Of a stretch of 64,000 bases of DNA, positions 36,120 through 47,197 are shown in pieces (the stretch's first letter is position 1; every line of letters begins with the position of its first letter). The notes below the pieces were generated by a model. The model was not told the origin of the DNA. It was given only the letters and a program-made list of their open reading frames with translations, and searched no databases. Source of the DNA: an uncultured Roseovarius sp. (GTDB lineage Bacteria; Pseudomonadota; Alphaproteobacteria; Rhodobacterales; Rhodobacteraceae); assembly GCA_947497295.1 (NCBI GenBank), contig CANMFU010000001.1, positions 806,001 to 870,000 on the forward strand, written 5' to 3'. The position numbers were made by a program, and so were the translations under genes.

Positions 36120-36655
36120 AGGCGCTGCTGGATACCTGCGTGATTTACCCAACGGTTATGCGCCAGATGCTGCTGGGCGCGGCGCGGGCGGGGGCCTTTA
36201 CCCCGCTCTGGTCGGCGCGCATCATCGAAGAGTGGCAGCGCGCAGCGATCAAACTGGGCGCAGATGGCATTGCCCAGGCGGGCGCTGAGGCGGCGCTGAT
36301 GGGCGCGGGCTGGCCGGGCGCCGAAGTGACATGGCCCCCGTCGCTGGAGGCGCGGTTGTGGCTGCCTGATCCGGCGGATACTCATGTGCTGGCGGCCGCC
36401 ATTGCCGGATCCGCCGACATCATTGTTACCTTGAACGCCAAGGATTTCCCGCGTCAGATACTGGCCGAGGAGGGGCTGTCGCGCACCGACCCCGACGCGC
36501 TGCTGCACGGTATCTGGCAGGCGTCACCGGAAACAATGCAACAGGTCGGCGCCAAGGTGCTGGGCGAGGCGCGCCGCCTGAGCGGCGACGACTGGACCAT
36601 GCGCGCGTTGCTGAAAAAAGCGCGGCTGCCCCGTCTGGCCAAGGCGCTGAGCTGA
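36116..36655 (+). CDS. PIN-domain protein
   Basis: A 179-residue protein with a PIN nuclease fold: acidic residues in ALLDTCVIYP (Asp6), in RIIEEWQRA, and PADTHVLAAAIAGSADIIVTLNAKDF, which is the classic PIN C-terminal active-site region. The start is GTG at 36116, overlapping the methyltransferase stop as GTGA. There is no antitoxin gene next to it; pairing with an rRNA methyltransferase makes an RNA-processing role more likely than a toxin-antitoxin unit, as inference. Confidence 0.82.
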   Translation: MKALLDTCVIYPTVMRQMLLGAARAGAFTPLWSARIIEEWQRAAIKLGADGIAQAGAEAALMGAGWPGAEVTWPPSLEARLWLPDPADTHVLAAAIAGSADIIVTLNAKDFPRQILAEEGLSRTDPDALLHGIWQASPETMQQVGAKVLGEARRLSGDDWTMRALLKKARLPRLAKALS

Positions 36656-36662
36656 ACGCGCG

Positions 36663-37349
36663 TCAACTCTTGTTCCAGCGCCCTTCGTTCTTTTCGATCG
36701 CGGCGATCCGGTCGGCGGTCTTTGGGTGGCTCATCAGCCATGCAGGCGCGGCGCCGGAATTTGACTGCGTCAACGCCTCCAGCTTTTTGAACAGCGATTT
36801 CTGCGGCCCGGTGCCGATCCCGGCCTTGACGAGCAGCGCCGAGGCATATTCGTCCGCCTCGTATTCATCTCCGCGTGACAGGCGCGCAGATAGCAGCGAT
36901 GTCAGCGCACCCGCGATCATCACGCCGATGCCGGGCAGGAAACGCGACAGCACCATTGCCAGCGCGGTACGCAGCGCGTTTTGCCCGGAAAAGTCAATCA
37001 TACGGCGCCGGGAATGGCCCAAGGCGACGTGGCCCAATTCGTGTGCGATGACCGATGCCATCTCCTCGCCCGTGACTTCGCCAGATTGGAATTTGGCATA
37101 AAACCCTCGGGTGATAAAAATCCGCCCGTCTGGTGCAGCCAGCCCGTTGACCGGATCGATCTCATAAATGTGAACCCGGACCCGTGCCAGATCCAGCGCC
37201 TGCGCCAGCCGGTCGGTCAATTTCTTCAAACGCGGATCGGCCAGCTCGGTCGAGCGTGCGGTCAGATCTCGCGAGGTGCGCCAGACCGAGAACCGGAACA
37301 TGACAAAGGCATAGATGATCGCCAGAAGGATCGGGGTGAATTTCAACAT
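36663..37349 (-). CDS. M48-family metalloprotease
   Basis: A 228-residue protease with an N-terminal membrane anchor (MLKFTPILLAIIYAFVMFRF), the zinc motif VIAHELGHVALGH with His103, Glu104 and His107, and a third zinc ligand region DEYEADEYASALL. A hydrophobic segment lies between (about residues 135-155). It is shorter than HtpX and closer to soluble-domain M48 proteins, acting probably in the periplasm or at the membrane. Convergent with the PIN gene. Confidence 0.87.
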   Translation of the reverse strand: MLKFTPILLAIIYAFVMFRFSVWRTSRDLTARSTELADPRLKKLTDRLAQALDLARVRVHIYEIDPVNGLAAPDGRIFITRGFYAKFQSGEVTGEEMASVIAHELGHVALGHSRRRMIDFSGQNALRTALAMVLSRFLPGIGVMIAGALTSLLSARLSRGDEYEADEYASALLVKAGIGTGPQKSLFKKLEALTQSNSGAAPAWLMSHPKTADRIAAIEKNEGRWNKS

Positions 37350-37521
37350 AGCTTAAATATGGGACTGCGCACGGCCGGGGACAAGCCGCATAACGTCACG
37401 GCCCGGTTCGATCCGCTTCAGAAAATCACACCATTCCGGCCCCAATTCCACCATATTTTTACGACAGTATTGTATCCTTAATAAGCACAATCCTTTGCCA
37501 TGACGAAGACTGGACCGGAAA

Positions 37522-38700
37522 ATGAACATGCAAACGCCCCTTACTGCAGTCGGTCAGGATAAAAACAGCTACCTTTCTGCCCGTGACTGCAGCCACAAGG
37601 ATCTGCTGGTCTATGCGGCCCGCCAAAGTGGTCGTTCAGTGATGCAGATCCAGCGCGAGTTCAGCAAGATGGCCAGGTCGCACAGCCGTCTCAACATGGT
37701 CGAGTATGTCCGCCACGGGCTGTTCCGCCATGACGATTTCACCGACGCGCAGCGCGCAGCCTACATTTCAAACGACGTCCATTGGGAATTCACCCATAGC
37801 TGCAATAACCGCAGTTGGAGCGGCGTATCCGAAGACAAGGCGCTTGCTACCATGCTGCTGTCGGCCGGGGACGTTCCGGTGCCTCCGATTGTCGGGGTCA
37901 TCGATACATCCACGCGCATCTATCCCGGTCTGGCAAAAATCGACACGCCGGACCAGCTGCGCGATCTGGTGATGGCCAACCGGGACAGCGGTCTTTTCGG
38001 CAAGATTGTCGATGGCATGGTTAGCTTCGGTGCGTTCCGGATCGCGCATGCAGACGCCACCCATGTGACCTGCACAGGCCACGATCCAATGACATATGGG
38101 GCGTTCCTGTCGGATTTTGTTGGACAGAATGCATACATTTTGCAAACCACGCTCGCCAATCATCCCGATATTGCGCGCCATGCGTCTGCCCTCGCCACGG
38201 TTCGGATGATGAACATGGTTAGCGACGATGGGGTTTTTTGCCCGCTGGCAATCATCAAGCTTCCGCAAGGAAACAATATAGCCGATGCGTTCTGGCGACC
38301 CGGCAATCTGGCGTGCGAGGTTGATGTCGAAACCGGTGAAATCCGCACCATAGCCGAGCGTTCCGGTCCTGAGGTAAAGTTTCACGACGATCACCCGGCT
38401 GCACCCGGCCTGAAAGCGCTGAAGCTGCCTCATTGGGATAAACTGCTGGAAATCAACGCGCGCGCTGCGCAGATATTTGCCCCGATCCGGTATCAGTCGA
38501 CCGACATCGCCATAACTGAGGCCGGGCCTGTCATCGTCGAGCTTAATTACGGCGGAGGTTTCGATCTGCCCCAATATGCCAGCGGTCGCGGCCTGCTGAC
38601 ACCCCGCACACGCGCTTTCTTTGAGCAACACGGGTGCAACTTAGGGAGCGCCAGCAAACAAAAACGATCGTTCTTCGGACGCGGCCGGGTCAAAGCGTAA
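37522..38700 (+). CDS. sugar-transfer-associated ATP-grasp-like protein
   Basis: A 392-residue protein. The C-terminal half has the ATP-grasp pattern: FGKIVDGMVSFGAFRI (Lys binding phosphate), VRMMNMVSDDGV, LPHWDKLLEI and the metal-binding VELNYGGGFDLPQ. The start has RQSGRSVMQIQREFSKMARSHSRLNMVEYVRHGLF split, which is typical of the ATPgrasp_ST family (sugar-transfer associated). Substrate unknown; no sugar-transferase gene is nearby. It ends in a Lys/Arg-rich tail and is convergent with the radical SAM gene. Confidence 0.75.
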   Translation: MNMQTPLTAVGQDKNSYLSARDCSHKDLLVYAARQSGRSVMQIQREFSKMARSHSRLNMVEYVRHGLFRHDDFTDAQRAAYISNDVHWEFTHSCNNRSWSGVSEDKALATMLLSAGDVPVPPIVGVIDTSTRIYPGLAKIDTPDQLRDLVMANRDSGLFGKIVDGMVSFGAFRIAHADATHVTCTGHDPMTYGAFLSDFVGQNAYILQTTLANHPDIARHASALATVRMMNMVSDDGVFCPLAIIKLPQGNNIADAFWRPGNLACEVDVETGEIRTIAERSGPEVKFHDDHPAAPGLKALKLPHWDKLLEINARAAQIFAPIRYQSTDIAITEAGPVIVELNYGGGFDLPQYASGRGLLTPRTRAFFEQHGCNLGSASKQKRSFFGRGRVKA

Positions 38701-38743
38701 ACTGATTCAAAACCTCAAACTGCCGAAGCGTCAGCGTGTCTGC

Positions 38744-39691
38744 TCAGGCTGAACAGCTGGCCCCGCCCAGAACGCAAAACTTGGCGCAATGCGGGTGGTT
38801 CAGGGACACGTCCCGTTCGGCCTCGGCCAAGGTGTGGCCCAGTTCGAACTCGGGCGCATAGGGCAGCAGCGTGCAGGCCAGCACCGCAGGGCGCGCGGCG
38901 CCCTTGCGTTTGACCACCATGCGAGACGACGAGCACATCACATCCTTGGGGGATTTCCCCAGAATATCCCAGCAGGCCGTGGTGATTTCAGGCACCTCGA
39001 CGGCCTCGTCCATTTCTGGAAACAGGACCGTTTCACCCGGATTTTGCGCGTCAATCTCAAATCGGTGCTGCGCATATAGCGCGGCATAGCCGGCACGGCC
39101 GTCTTCCTCGCTCTCGCCCCAGACGGTGCGCCCGGCGACAGCCATGCGGATGCCCGCATCGCGCAGCCATTCCATTCCTGTGATCGTGACGGCAAACGCC
39201 CCGCTGCCGCGTTCGACGTCGTGCAGGGTCTGGGACCAGTGATCGACCGAAATGCGCAGCGTCATCTGGCCCGGAAAGTCGCACTGGAGCGCGCGCAGGC
39301 CATCCTGCATATTCGGTCGCATCATCGGGCGCATGGCGTTTGTAAGGATCAGCACCTTATATCCGCGCGCAAGCGCCGCGCGGGTTATTCCGATCATCTG
39401 CGGGTTCATGAACGGCTCGCCGCCGGTAAAGGCGATCTCATCGACCGGCCATCCGCGCGCGACGATCTGGTCCAGATAGTCGCAGACCTCATCTTCGGTA
39501 ATATAAACCAGCGCATCATTGGTGGGCGAGGACGCGATATAACAATTGGTGCATTCGATATTGCACAGCGTGCCTGTATTGAACCACAGCGTTTGCGGGT
39601 GCGTCAGCGCCACATGCGCGCGCGGCTCGCCTTTGGCTGTACGCTGCGGATCCTGAAACTTGCCGGTGTTGGCGGCGACGCTGTCTTTCAT
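38744..39691 (-). CDS. radical SAM protein with cysteine-rich C terminus
   Basis: A 315-residue protein with the [4Fe-4S] motif CNIECTNC (Cys43, Cys47, Cys50), the SAM-binding FTGGEPFMNP, and a barrel continuing with ILTNAMRPMMRP and LRISVDHWSQTLHD. After residue 240 there are at least six cysteines (CWDIL, MCSSSRM, ACTLLP, CAKFC, GASCSA), enough for an auxiliary cluster as in SPASM/twitch proteins. The substrate is unknown. No obvious peptide precursor stands next to it; zwf is divergent 133 bases away. Confidence 0.82.
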   Translation of the reverse strand: MKDSVAANTGKFQDPQRTAKGEPRAHVALTHPQTLWFNTGTLCNIECTNCYIASSPTNDALVYITEDEVCDYLDQIVARGWPVDEIAFTGGEPFMNPQMIGITRAALARGYKVLILTNAMRPMMRPNMQDGLRALQCDFPGQMTLRISVDHWSQTLHDVERGSGAFAVTITGMEWLRDAGIRMAVAGRTVWGESEEDGRAGYAALYAQHRFEIDAQNPGETVLFPEMDEAVEVPEITTACWDILGKSPKDVMCSSSRMVVKRKGAARPAVLACTLLPYAPEFELGHTLAEAERDVSLNHPHCAKFCVLGGASCSA

Positions 39692-39824
39692 GCTACCCTT
39701 GCCTTTGATGATGCTAAACTGCGTAGCGCGCGGCAGGCGTGGATGGAACCCGCCACGCGGCGTCTGACACAGTTGTGAACGCCTCAGACCCTGCTAAGGT
39801 GCGTCCATCGCAAGGAGGAAGCCT

Positions 39825-41282
39825 ATGGTATCGCGCGTGATTCCCGTCCAGCCGTTCGATCTGGTGATCTTCGGCGGCACTGGTGATCTGGCCCGGCGCA
39901 AGATCCTGCCGGCGCTTTTCCGGCGGTTTTGCGCGGGCCAAATGGCCGAGGACGCGCGCGTCATCGGCGCCGCACGCGGCGATATGAACGCGGCGGGTTA
40001 TCGCGGTTTTGCGCGTGATGCGATCACCGAATTTGACGGCGACATCACCATGATGGAGGCGCATCTGGCCCGGTTTCTGGAGCAGGTGGATTATGTCACA
40101 CTGGACGCTGCGGGTGATGTAGGCTGGCCTGAACTGGCGGCAAAACTGACCGGTGCCGATCACACCCGCGCGTTTTACTTCTCGGTCGGCCCTGCCTTGT
40201 TCGGACCGCTGGCCACGCGGCTGTACGATCACGGCCTGGCATCGCCCGGCTGCCGGATCGTCGTGGAGAAGCCGTTCGGCCGTGATCTGGCATCGGCGCG
40301 CAAGCTGAACGCCGTGTTGGCCGAGCATTTTGACGAAACGCAGATTTACCGGATTGATCACTATCTGGGCAAGGAGACGGTGCAGAACCTGATGGCGATC
40401 CGGTTCGCCAACACCTTGTTCGAGCCTCTTTGGAACAGTCAGTATGTCGATCATATGCAGATCACGGTGGCCGAATCCGGCGGGGTCGGCACCCGAGGGG
40501 GGTATTACGACAAATCGGGCGCCATGCGGGATATGATGCAAAACCACATCATGCAGCTATTGTGCCTGACCGCGATGGAGCCGCCAGCGAAATACGATCC
40601 CGATTCCGTGCGCGACGAAAAACTGAAGGTGATACGCGCGCTGGATCCGGTCGAGCCGGGGGACGTGGTGCGCGGACAATACGAGAGCACCGATACCCTG
40701 CCGGGCTACCGCAACGAGGTAGAGAACCGCGACACAACCACCGAAAGTTTTGTCGCGCTCAAGGCGCGCATTGGCAACTGGCGCTGGGCCGGTACGCCCT
40801 TCTACCTGCGCACCGGTAAACGCCTGCGCGCCCGTGCCAGTGAGATCGCGGTCGTGTTCAAGGACGCGCCGCATTCGATCTTTGGCGCCGATGCAGGGCG
40901 GCACCGCAATATACTGACGATCCGCCTGCAACCCAATGAAGGCATTGAAATGGGCGTCACCATAAAGGAGCCTGGGCCGGGCGGCATGCGCCTGGTCGAC
41001 GTGCCGCTGGACATGACATTTTCCGAGGCGCTCGGACCGCAGAGCGAGGATATCCCCGACGCTTATGAGCGTTTGATTATGGACGTCATTCGCGGCGATC
41101 AGACGCTGTTTATGCGCGGTGATGAGGTCGAGGCCGCATGGGCCTGGACCGACCCTATCATCGAGGGGTGGGAGGCGGCCGGCACCCAGCCCGAGTTATA
41201 CAGTACCGGCAGTTCCGGGCCGGATGATGCACTGGCCCTCATACATCGCGACGGACGCCGCTGGCGGGAGATAAAGCCATGA
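39825..41282 (+). CDS. zwf: glucose-6-phosphate 1-dehydrogenase
   Basis: A 485-residue enzyme oxidising glucose 6-phosphate to 6-phosphogluconolactone. The nucleotide motif is FGGTGDLARRKILPALF and the active-site stretch is YRIDHYLGKETVQN with the catalytic His. AAGGAGGAAGCCT precedes the ATG. It is the first gene of zwf-pgl-pgi, which feeds the Entner-Doudoroff or pentose-phosphate route; edd and eda are outside the window. It overlaps pgl by four bases. Confidence 0.97.
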   Translation: MVSRVIPVQPFDLVIFGGTGDLARRKILPALFRRFCAGQMAEDARVIGAARGDMNAAGYRGFARDAITEFDGDITMMEAHLARFLEQVDYVTLDAAGDVGWPELAAKLTGADHTRAFYFSVGPALFGPLATRLYDHGLASPGCRIVVEKPFGRDLASARKLNAVLAEHFDETQIYRIDHYLGKETVQNLMAIRFANTLFEPLWNSQYVDHMQITVAESGGVGTRGGYYDKSGAMRDMMQNHIMQLLCLTAMEPPAKYDPDSVRDEKLKVIRALDPVEPGDVVRGQYESTDTLPGYRNEVENRDTTTESFVALKARIGNWRWAGTPFYLRTGKRLRARASEIAVVFKDAPHSIFGADAGRHRNILTIRLQPNEGIEMGVTIKEPGPGGMRLVDVPLDMTFSEALGPQSEDIPDAYERLIMDVIRGDQTLFMRGDEVEAAWAWTDPIIEGWEAAGTQPELYSTGSSGPDDALALIHRDGRRWREIKP

Positions 41283-41950
41283 TTTTTCAGGAATACCCCG
41301 ACGCCGAATTCATGGCCATGGGGCTGGCCGATGTCATATCGACCCAATTGAACGCGGCACTGCGCAATCGCGACCGTGCGCTGCTGGTGGTGCCTGGCGG
41401 TACGACTCCGGGGCCGATTTTTGACACGCTGTGCGGTGCGCGGCTGGACTGGGACCGGGTCGATGTGCTGCCCAGTGACGAGCGGTGGCGCCCGCAGGCG
41501 CATATTCGCTCGAACGCTGGACTGATCGCCAGGCATCTGATCTGCGAGCGCGCCGCAAGCGCGAGGCTGTTGCCGCTCTATGTCGAGGATGCCTCGCCCG
41601 AAGAGGCGGCGCCGCAGCTGGCCGAGGATCTGGCGCTGCGCCTGCCGATTGATGTGGCGCTGGTTGGCATGGGCGCGGATATGCACACCGCCTCGCTTTT
41701 CCCGCACGCGCCGAGTCTGGAGGCCGCTTTGGCGCATGATGCGCCTCTGGTACTGCCGATGCGGATCGACGGGGAGCCGGAGCCGCGCATCACGCTGGCC
41801 GCGCACGTGCTGAAATCGGCGATGCATCTGCATGTGGTCATCACCGGCGCTGCCAAACGCGAGGCGCTAGAGCGTGCGCGCGGGCAGGATGCTCTGATTG
41901 CGCCGATTACCGCGCTGCTGGACGATGCCACCGTGCATTGGGCGCCGTAA
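41279..41950 (+). CDS. pgl: 6-phosphogluconolactonase
   Basis: A 223-residue DevB/Pgl enzyme hydrolysing the lactone made by Zwf. [15 protein letters not shown] and [12 protein letters not shown] are the diagnostic motifs, with [17 protein letters not shown] later. The start overlaps the zwf stop as ATGA; the stop is one base before the pgi ATG. Confidence 0.95.
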   Translation: MIFQEYPDAEFMAMGLADVISTQLNAALRNRDRALLVVPGGTTPGPIFDTLCGARLDWDRVDVLPSDERWRPQAHIRSNAGLIARHLICERAASARLLPLYVEDASPEEAAPQLAEDLALRLPIDVALVGMGADMHTASLFPHAPSLEAALAHDAPLVLPMRIDGEPEPRITLAAHVLKSAMHLHVVITGAAKREALERARGQDALIAPITALLDDATVHWAP

Positions 41951-41951
41951 T

Positions 41952-43553
41952 ATGTGGCGCGATCTAAAGGGAATGGCCGAAAAGGCCCGCTCTCGCGGAA
42001 TTGCATCGCTGTTTGGCGATGGCCGGGCGGCGGCATTCTCAGTGAACGCGGACGGCCTTTTGCTGGATTATTCAAAAACGACGATCAACGCAGACGCGCG
42101 CGCCGCGCTGATCGCGCTGAGCGAGACGCGCGGTCTGCCCGAACGGCGCGAGGCGATGTTTACCGGCGAGCCCATCAACGAGACCGAAGGCCGCGCCGTG
42201 CTGCACACTGCCCTTCGCAACCTGGCCGGACGCGCGATAAAGGTCGACGGGCGGGACGTGATGCCCGGCGTGCTGGACACGCTGGCGCGGATGAAATCCT
42301 TTGCCGGACTGGTACGCAGCGGCGCGTATCGCGGGGCAGGCGGGGCCTTTACCGATGTGGTCAATATCGGCATCGGTGGCTCGCATCTGGGCCCCGAGAT
42401 GGCAGTTCGGGCGTTGGCGCCCTATGCGGACGGACCGCGCTGTCATTTCGTGTCGAACGTGGACGGCGCTGACATTTCGGACACGCTGGCGCGGCTGGAC
42501 CCGGCGCGCACGCTGATACTGGTTGCGTCCAAGACGTTCACCACGACTGAAACGATGACCAACGCCGCAACGGCACATAAATGGCTGTTGGGCGCGGTAG
42601 CCGATCCCGGCGCGCACTTTGTGGCGCTGTCAACGGCAGAGCGGAAAGCAGCAGAATGGGGCATTGATGCCAGCCGCGTCTTTGGCTTCGAGGATTGGGT
42701 CGGCGGGCGCTATTCCATCTGGGGGCCGATCGGGCTGTCGCTGATGATCGCCATCGGTCCTGATGGTTTCATAGACTTTCTGCGCGGCGCCGAGGCAATG
42801 GATTTGCATTTCCGCGACGCGCCGCCGACAGAAAACATGCCCGTCATGCTGTCACTGGTTGGCCTGTGGCACAGCCACGCCTGCGGCTATGCCACGCGTG
42901 CCGTGCTGCCTTATGACCAACGACTGGGGCGGCTGCCAGCCTATCTTCAACAGCTTGAGATGGAATCGAACGGCAAAGGCGTGGCACTGGGCGGACGCAG
43001 TCTGGGCTATGCCTCGGGTCCAGTTGTTTGGGGTGAGCCTGGCACCAACGGGCAGCACGCCTTTTACCAGCTGATCCATCAGGGCACCGCCGTCGTCCCA
43101 TGCGAATTTCTGGTTGCCGCGCGCGGCCACGAGCCGGATCTGGCACACCAGCATGCGCTGCTGGTGGCCAATTGCCTGGCGCAATCCGAGGCGCTGATGC
43201 AGGGCCGGGATCTGGAAACAGCACGCGAGCTGATGCGCAATGCCGGGTATCGCGGCGCCGAACTGGAACGGCAGGCACGCCATCGGGTGTTTCCCGGCGC
43301 TCGCCCATCGACGACGCTGATGTATGACTTGCTGACGCCCTTCCGTCTGGGCCAGATCATCGCGCTATATGAGCACCGGGTGTTCGTGGAGGGCGTGATT
43401 CTGGGCATCAATTCATTTGATCAGTGGGGGGTTGAATTGGGCAAAGAGCTGGCCAAGGCGCTTCAGCCTGTGCTGGACGGCACAGTTCCGCTGGACGAAA
43501 AGGACGGATCAACCCGGCAACTTATAACCTTTGTGCAATCGAAACGTGGGTGA
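41952..43553 (+). CDS. pgi: glucose-6-phosphate isomerase
   Basis: A 533-residue isomerase between glucose 6-phosphate and fructose 6-phosphate. Motifs: [57 protein letters not shown] split, with the catalytic Glu/His region QLIHQGT. The ATG at 41952 starts one base after the pgl stop and gives the family N terminus ([11 protein letters not shown]). Placement with zwf and pgl suggests fructose 6-phosphate is returned to glucose 6-phosphate for the cyclic Entner-Doudoroff path. Confidence 0.96.
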   Translation: MWRDLKGMAEKARSRGIASLFGDGRAAAFSVNADGLLLDYSKTTINADARAALIALSETRGLPERREAMFTGEPINETEGRAVLHTALRNLAGRAIKVDGRDVMPGVLDTLARMKSFAGLVRSGAYRGAGGAFTDVVNIGIGGSHLGPEMAVRALAPYADGPRCHFVSNVDGADISDTLARLDPARTLILVASKTFTTTETMTNAATAHKWLLGAVADPGAHFVALSTAERKAAEWGIDASRVFGFEDWVGGRYSIWGPIGLSLMIAIGPDGFIDFLRGAEAMDLHFRDAPPTENMPVMLSLVGLWHSHACGYATRAVLPYDQRLGRLPAYLQQLEMESNGKGVALGGRSLGYASGPVVWGEPGTNGQHAFYQLIHQGTAVVPCEFLVAARGHEPDLAHQHALLVANCLAQSEALMQGRDLETARELMRNAGYRGAELERQARHRVFPGARPSTTLMYDLLTPFRLGQIIALYEHRVFVEGVILGINSFDQWGVELGKELAKALQPVLDGTVPLDEKDGSTRQLITFVQSKRG

Positions 43554-43793
43554 TCCGTCCTCGTTGCCAGCCTATCGCTCGGCAGGCAGGTTATTCACGC
43601 ACAACACCCGGGCAAAGTTTCGCCCGTGGGAAAACTATTTTCACAATAAGATCGATGAGCATGCCAGGGTAAGGAACAAATGCCAAATTGGCGCGTTCAA
43701 CGGTGAGCGCCTTCCAAAAAGGTGAGTTTGCAGCACGATTGCTGTAGCAATGCCGCGCGTAGGCGACAGTGGAAATAACAATTGGAGATCAAG

Positions 43794-44069
43794 ATGAAAA
43801 CGTGGATATCGGCAATCGCTTGCACTGCCATTCTGGGCCTTGGCGCCTGCGATAACATGACATCTCAGCAGCGCACAGTCGCAGGTGTGACAGGCGGCGC
43901 AGCGGCGGGTCTTATTACAGCAGAAGCGTTGGGAGCCGACAGCAAGTGGCGTCTGATTTCGGCACTTGGTGGCGCTGCTGCTGGTACGGTTGTGGCTCAG
44001 AACCAGAACAACCGGGTTTGCGCCTACTCGCGCGGCGACGGCACCTACTACGAGGCGCCGTGCCCATAA
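43794..44069 (+). CDS. small glycine-zipper lipoprotein
   Basis: A 91-residue protein. The signal MKTWISAIACTAILGLGACDN has a lipobox LGAC. The mature part has two Gly/Ala-rich stretches (VAGVTGGAAAGLITAEALG and ISALGGAAAGTVVAQ), a glycine-zipper-like pattern, and ends with a cysteine-containing YYEAPCP. GGAG lies six bases before the ATG; a TTG four codons upstream is less likely. Function unknown; it is likely an outer-membrane lipoprotein of the SlyB/17 kDa surface antigen type in a loose sense. Confidence 0.8.
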   Translation: MKTWISAIACTAILGLGACDNMTSQQRTVAGVTGGAAAGLITAEALGADSKWRLISALGGAAAGTVVAQNQNNRVCAYSRGDGTYYEAPCP

Positions 44070-44093
44070 ACTTTACACAGCATCTGTGGGAAA

Positions 44094-44121
44094 GGCGCGG
44101 CATGACTGCCGCGCCTTTTTT
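44094..44121 (+). terminator. rho-independent terminator
   Basis: Perfect nine-base arms GGCGCGGCA (44094-44102) and TGCCGCGCC (44107-44115) around TGAC, followed by six T residues. It ends the lipoprotein gene and faces the convergent eno, for which it is only a weak terminator since the other side has three T. Confidence 0.9.
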
Positions 44122-44150
44122 GTTTTCGATGGGATAAAGGCGCTGCAGGC

Positions 44151-45464
<1,314 letters not shown>

Positions 45465-45499
45465 TTAGCAAAACGGCGCGGTAAATGGAATTGCCGCGA

Positions 45500-46393
45500 T
45501 CACAGCGGCCCGACAGGGCGCGCCCTCCGATACGCGCGCGCCAGACGCTGTTCGCGGATTAACGTATAAAGCCCCGAGGCGATAATGACTGCCGCGCCGA
45601 TCAGCGTCCACAGATCAGGCCGCTCGCCCAGCAACGTCATGCCGAGGATCAACGCAAAGATCAGCCGCGCATAGCGAAATGGCGTCACGGCGGCGACCTC
45701 GCCAATGCGCATCGCGCCGACGATGAAATAATAGGCGATGACGCCGAACACCATCGCGCCAAAGAGGTACGCCCAGTTGACCGGCTCAAGCGGGGTCAGA
45801 TCGCCGTGAAATATCAGCATGACAGCGCCCGTTGGGACCATCGTGCCGAATGCGTAGCAGGACAGCTGGATGGACGACACCGACGGCGGGATCGCCCGCG
45901 TTGCCAGATCGCGTATGGCGAGGCCGATGACGGACACAATGGCAAAGATGGACGAGGCATCGAACGCGTCCAGACCGGGCCGCACGATCATCAGGACGCC
46001 GACCATACCCACCAGGATCGCCGACCACCGCCGCCAGCCGACCTGCGCACCCATGAACAGCGCCGCGCCAATCGTGACTGCCAGCGGCGTGGCTTGAAGG
46101 ATGGCCGATACTGTGGACAGATCTGCCAGCGCCAGCGCGGTGACATAGCACACGGCGGCGACGATCTCGCCCAGATTGCGCAGCATTACGGCGCGGGTCA
46201 GCAGAACGCGGGTAAACAGCTTGCCGCGGCCCATCTTGGTAAAGACGGCAAAGACCAGACAGCCCGAAGTGCCCAACATCATCAGGATCTGGCCGACGGG
46301 CAACTGCACTGACAGCAGTTTGACGAAATAATCCTCCAGCGCGAATCCGGCCATTGCCAGAACCATCAGGGCGCTGCCGCGCAGGTTATCCAT
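45500..46393 (-). CDS. DMT-superfamily (EamA) transporter
   Basis: A 297-residue protein with about ten membrane segments in two EamA repeats (residues about 1-135 and 145-290). Segments such as LSTVSAILQATPLAVTIGAALFMGAQVGWRRW split and AVTPFRYARLIFALILGMTLLGERP are typical. It is an exporter or exchanger of small metabolites; the substrate is not predictable. A 24-base gap separates it from xthA upstream, so they may be co-transcribed. Confidence 0.86.
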   Translation of the reverse strand: MDNLRGSALMVLAMAGFALEDYFVKLLSVQLPVGQILMMLGTSGCLVFAVFTKMGRGKLFTRVLLTRAVMLRNLGEIVAAVCYVTALALADLSTVSAILQATPLAVTIGAALFMGAQVGWRRWSAILVGMVGVLMIVRPGLDAFDASSIFAIVSVIGLAIRDLATRAIPPSVSSIQLSCYAFGTMVPTGAVMLIFHGDLTPLEPVNWAYLFGAMVFGVIAYYFIVGAMRIGEVAAVTPFRYARLIFALILGMTLLGERPDLWTLIGAAVIIASGLYTLIREQRLARAYRRARPVGPL

Positions 46394-46417
46394 GGGCTTG
46401 CCCTTTCCGGGTCAGCG

Positions 46418-47197
46418 TCAGGCGCGCAGTTGCACCCAGATAGGGACGTGATCGGACGGTTTCTCGCGACCGCGAATCGCGGCGTCGATCTGGCAGTCCT
46501 CCAGCAGATCGGCACATTCGGGGCTGAGCAGGAAATGGTCAATGCGGATCCCGTCATTGCGACTCCACGCGCCTGCCTGATAGTCCCAGAACGTATAGTG
46601 ACCTGGGCCGTTTTGCCGCGCGCGGAATGCCTCGGTAAAGCCCATGTTCAGGATCCGGCGATAGGCGGCCCGGCTTTCGGGACGGGCCAGCGCATCCTCC
46701 TGCCATGCCTCGGGGCGCTTGGCATCCTCGTCCTGCGGGATGATGTTGTAATCGCCGGCCATCAGAAACGGCTCTTCCAGTGCCAGCAATTCAGTGGCGC
46801 GGGCTTGCATCCGTTTCATCCAGGCCAGTTTGTAATCGTATTTTGGACCAGGCACCGGGTTGCCATTGGGCAGATACAGCCCGCAGACGCGAATGGCCTG
46901 ATTGCCCATCACAGTTGCCTCGATCCAGCGGGCCTGTTCATCGGCTTCGTCGCCGGGCAGGCCGCGCGTGACATCCTCCAGCGGCAGCTTGGACAGGATT
47001 GCGACCCCGTTAAACCCTTTCTGCCCGTGGGTTTCGACGATGTATCCGCGATCTTCAAAAACCTCTCGCGGAAATGCCTCATCGACCGATTTGATTTCCT
47101 GCAACAAGGCGACATCAGGCTGCGCCTCGTCCAGCCAGTCGGGCAGGGCATTTATGCGGGCTTTGACACCGTTGATGTTGAATGACGCGATCTTCAT
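46418..47197 (-). CDS. xthA: exodeoxyribonuclease III / AP endonuclease
   Basis: A 259-residue enzyme of base excision repair. It starts KIASFNINGVKARINALPDWL, with LLQEIKSVDEAFP (catalytic Glu), AGDYNIIPQDED and GIRIDHFLLSPE and SDHVPIWVQL. The ATG at 47197 begins the fold; an upstream extension of 67 codons is not coding. Normal length. Confidence 0.95.
   Translation of the reverse strand: MKIASFNINGVKARINALPDWLDEAQPDVALLQEIKSVDEAFPREVFEDRGYIVETHGQKGFNGVAILSKLPLEDVTRGLPGDEADEQARWIEATVMGNQAIRVCGLYLPNGNPVPGPKYDYKLAWMKRMQARATELLALEEPFLMAGDYNIIPQDEDAKRPEAWQEDALARPESRAAYRRILNMGFTEAFRARQNGPGHYTFWDYQAGAWSRNDGIRIDHFLLSPECADLLEDCQIDAAIRGREKPSDHVPIWVQLRA

Noticed and set aside
36116..36655. Toxin-antitoxin module
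   Set aside because: No small antitoxin gene precedes or follows the PIN gene.
43608..43632. Hairpin after pgi around CGGGC/GCCCG
   Set aside because: Only five pairs and no T run directly after it; too weak to call a terminator.
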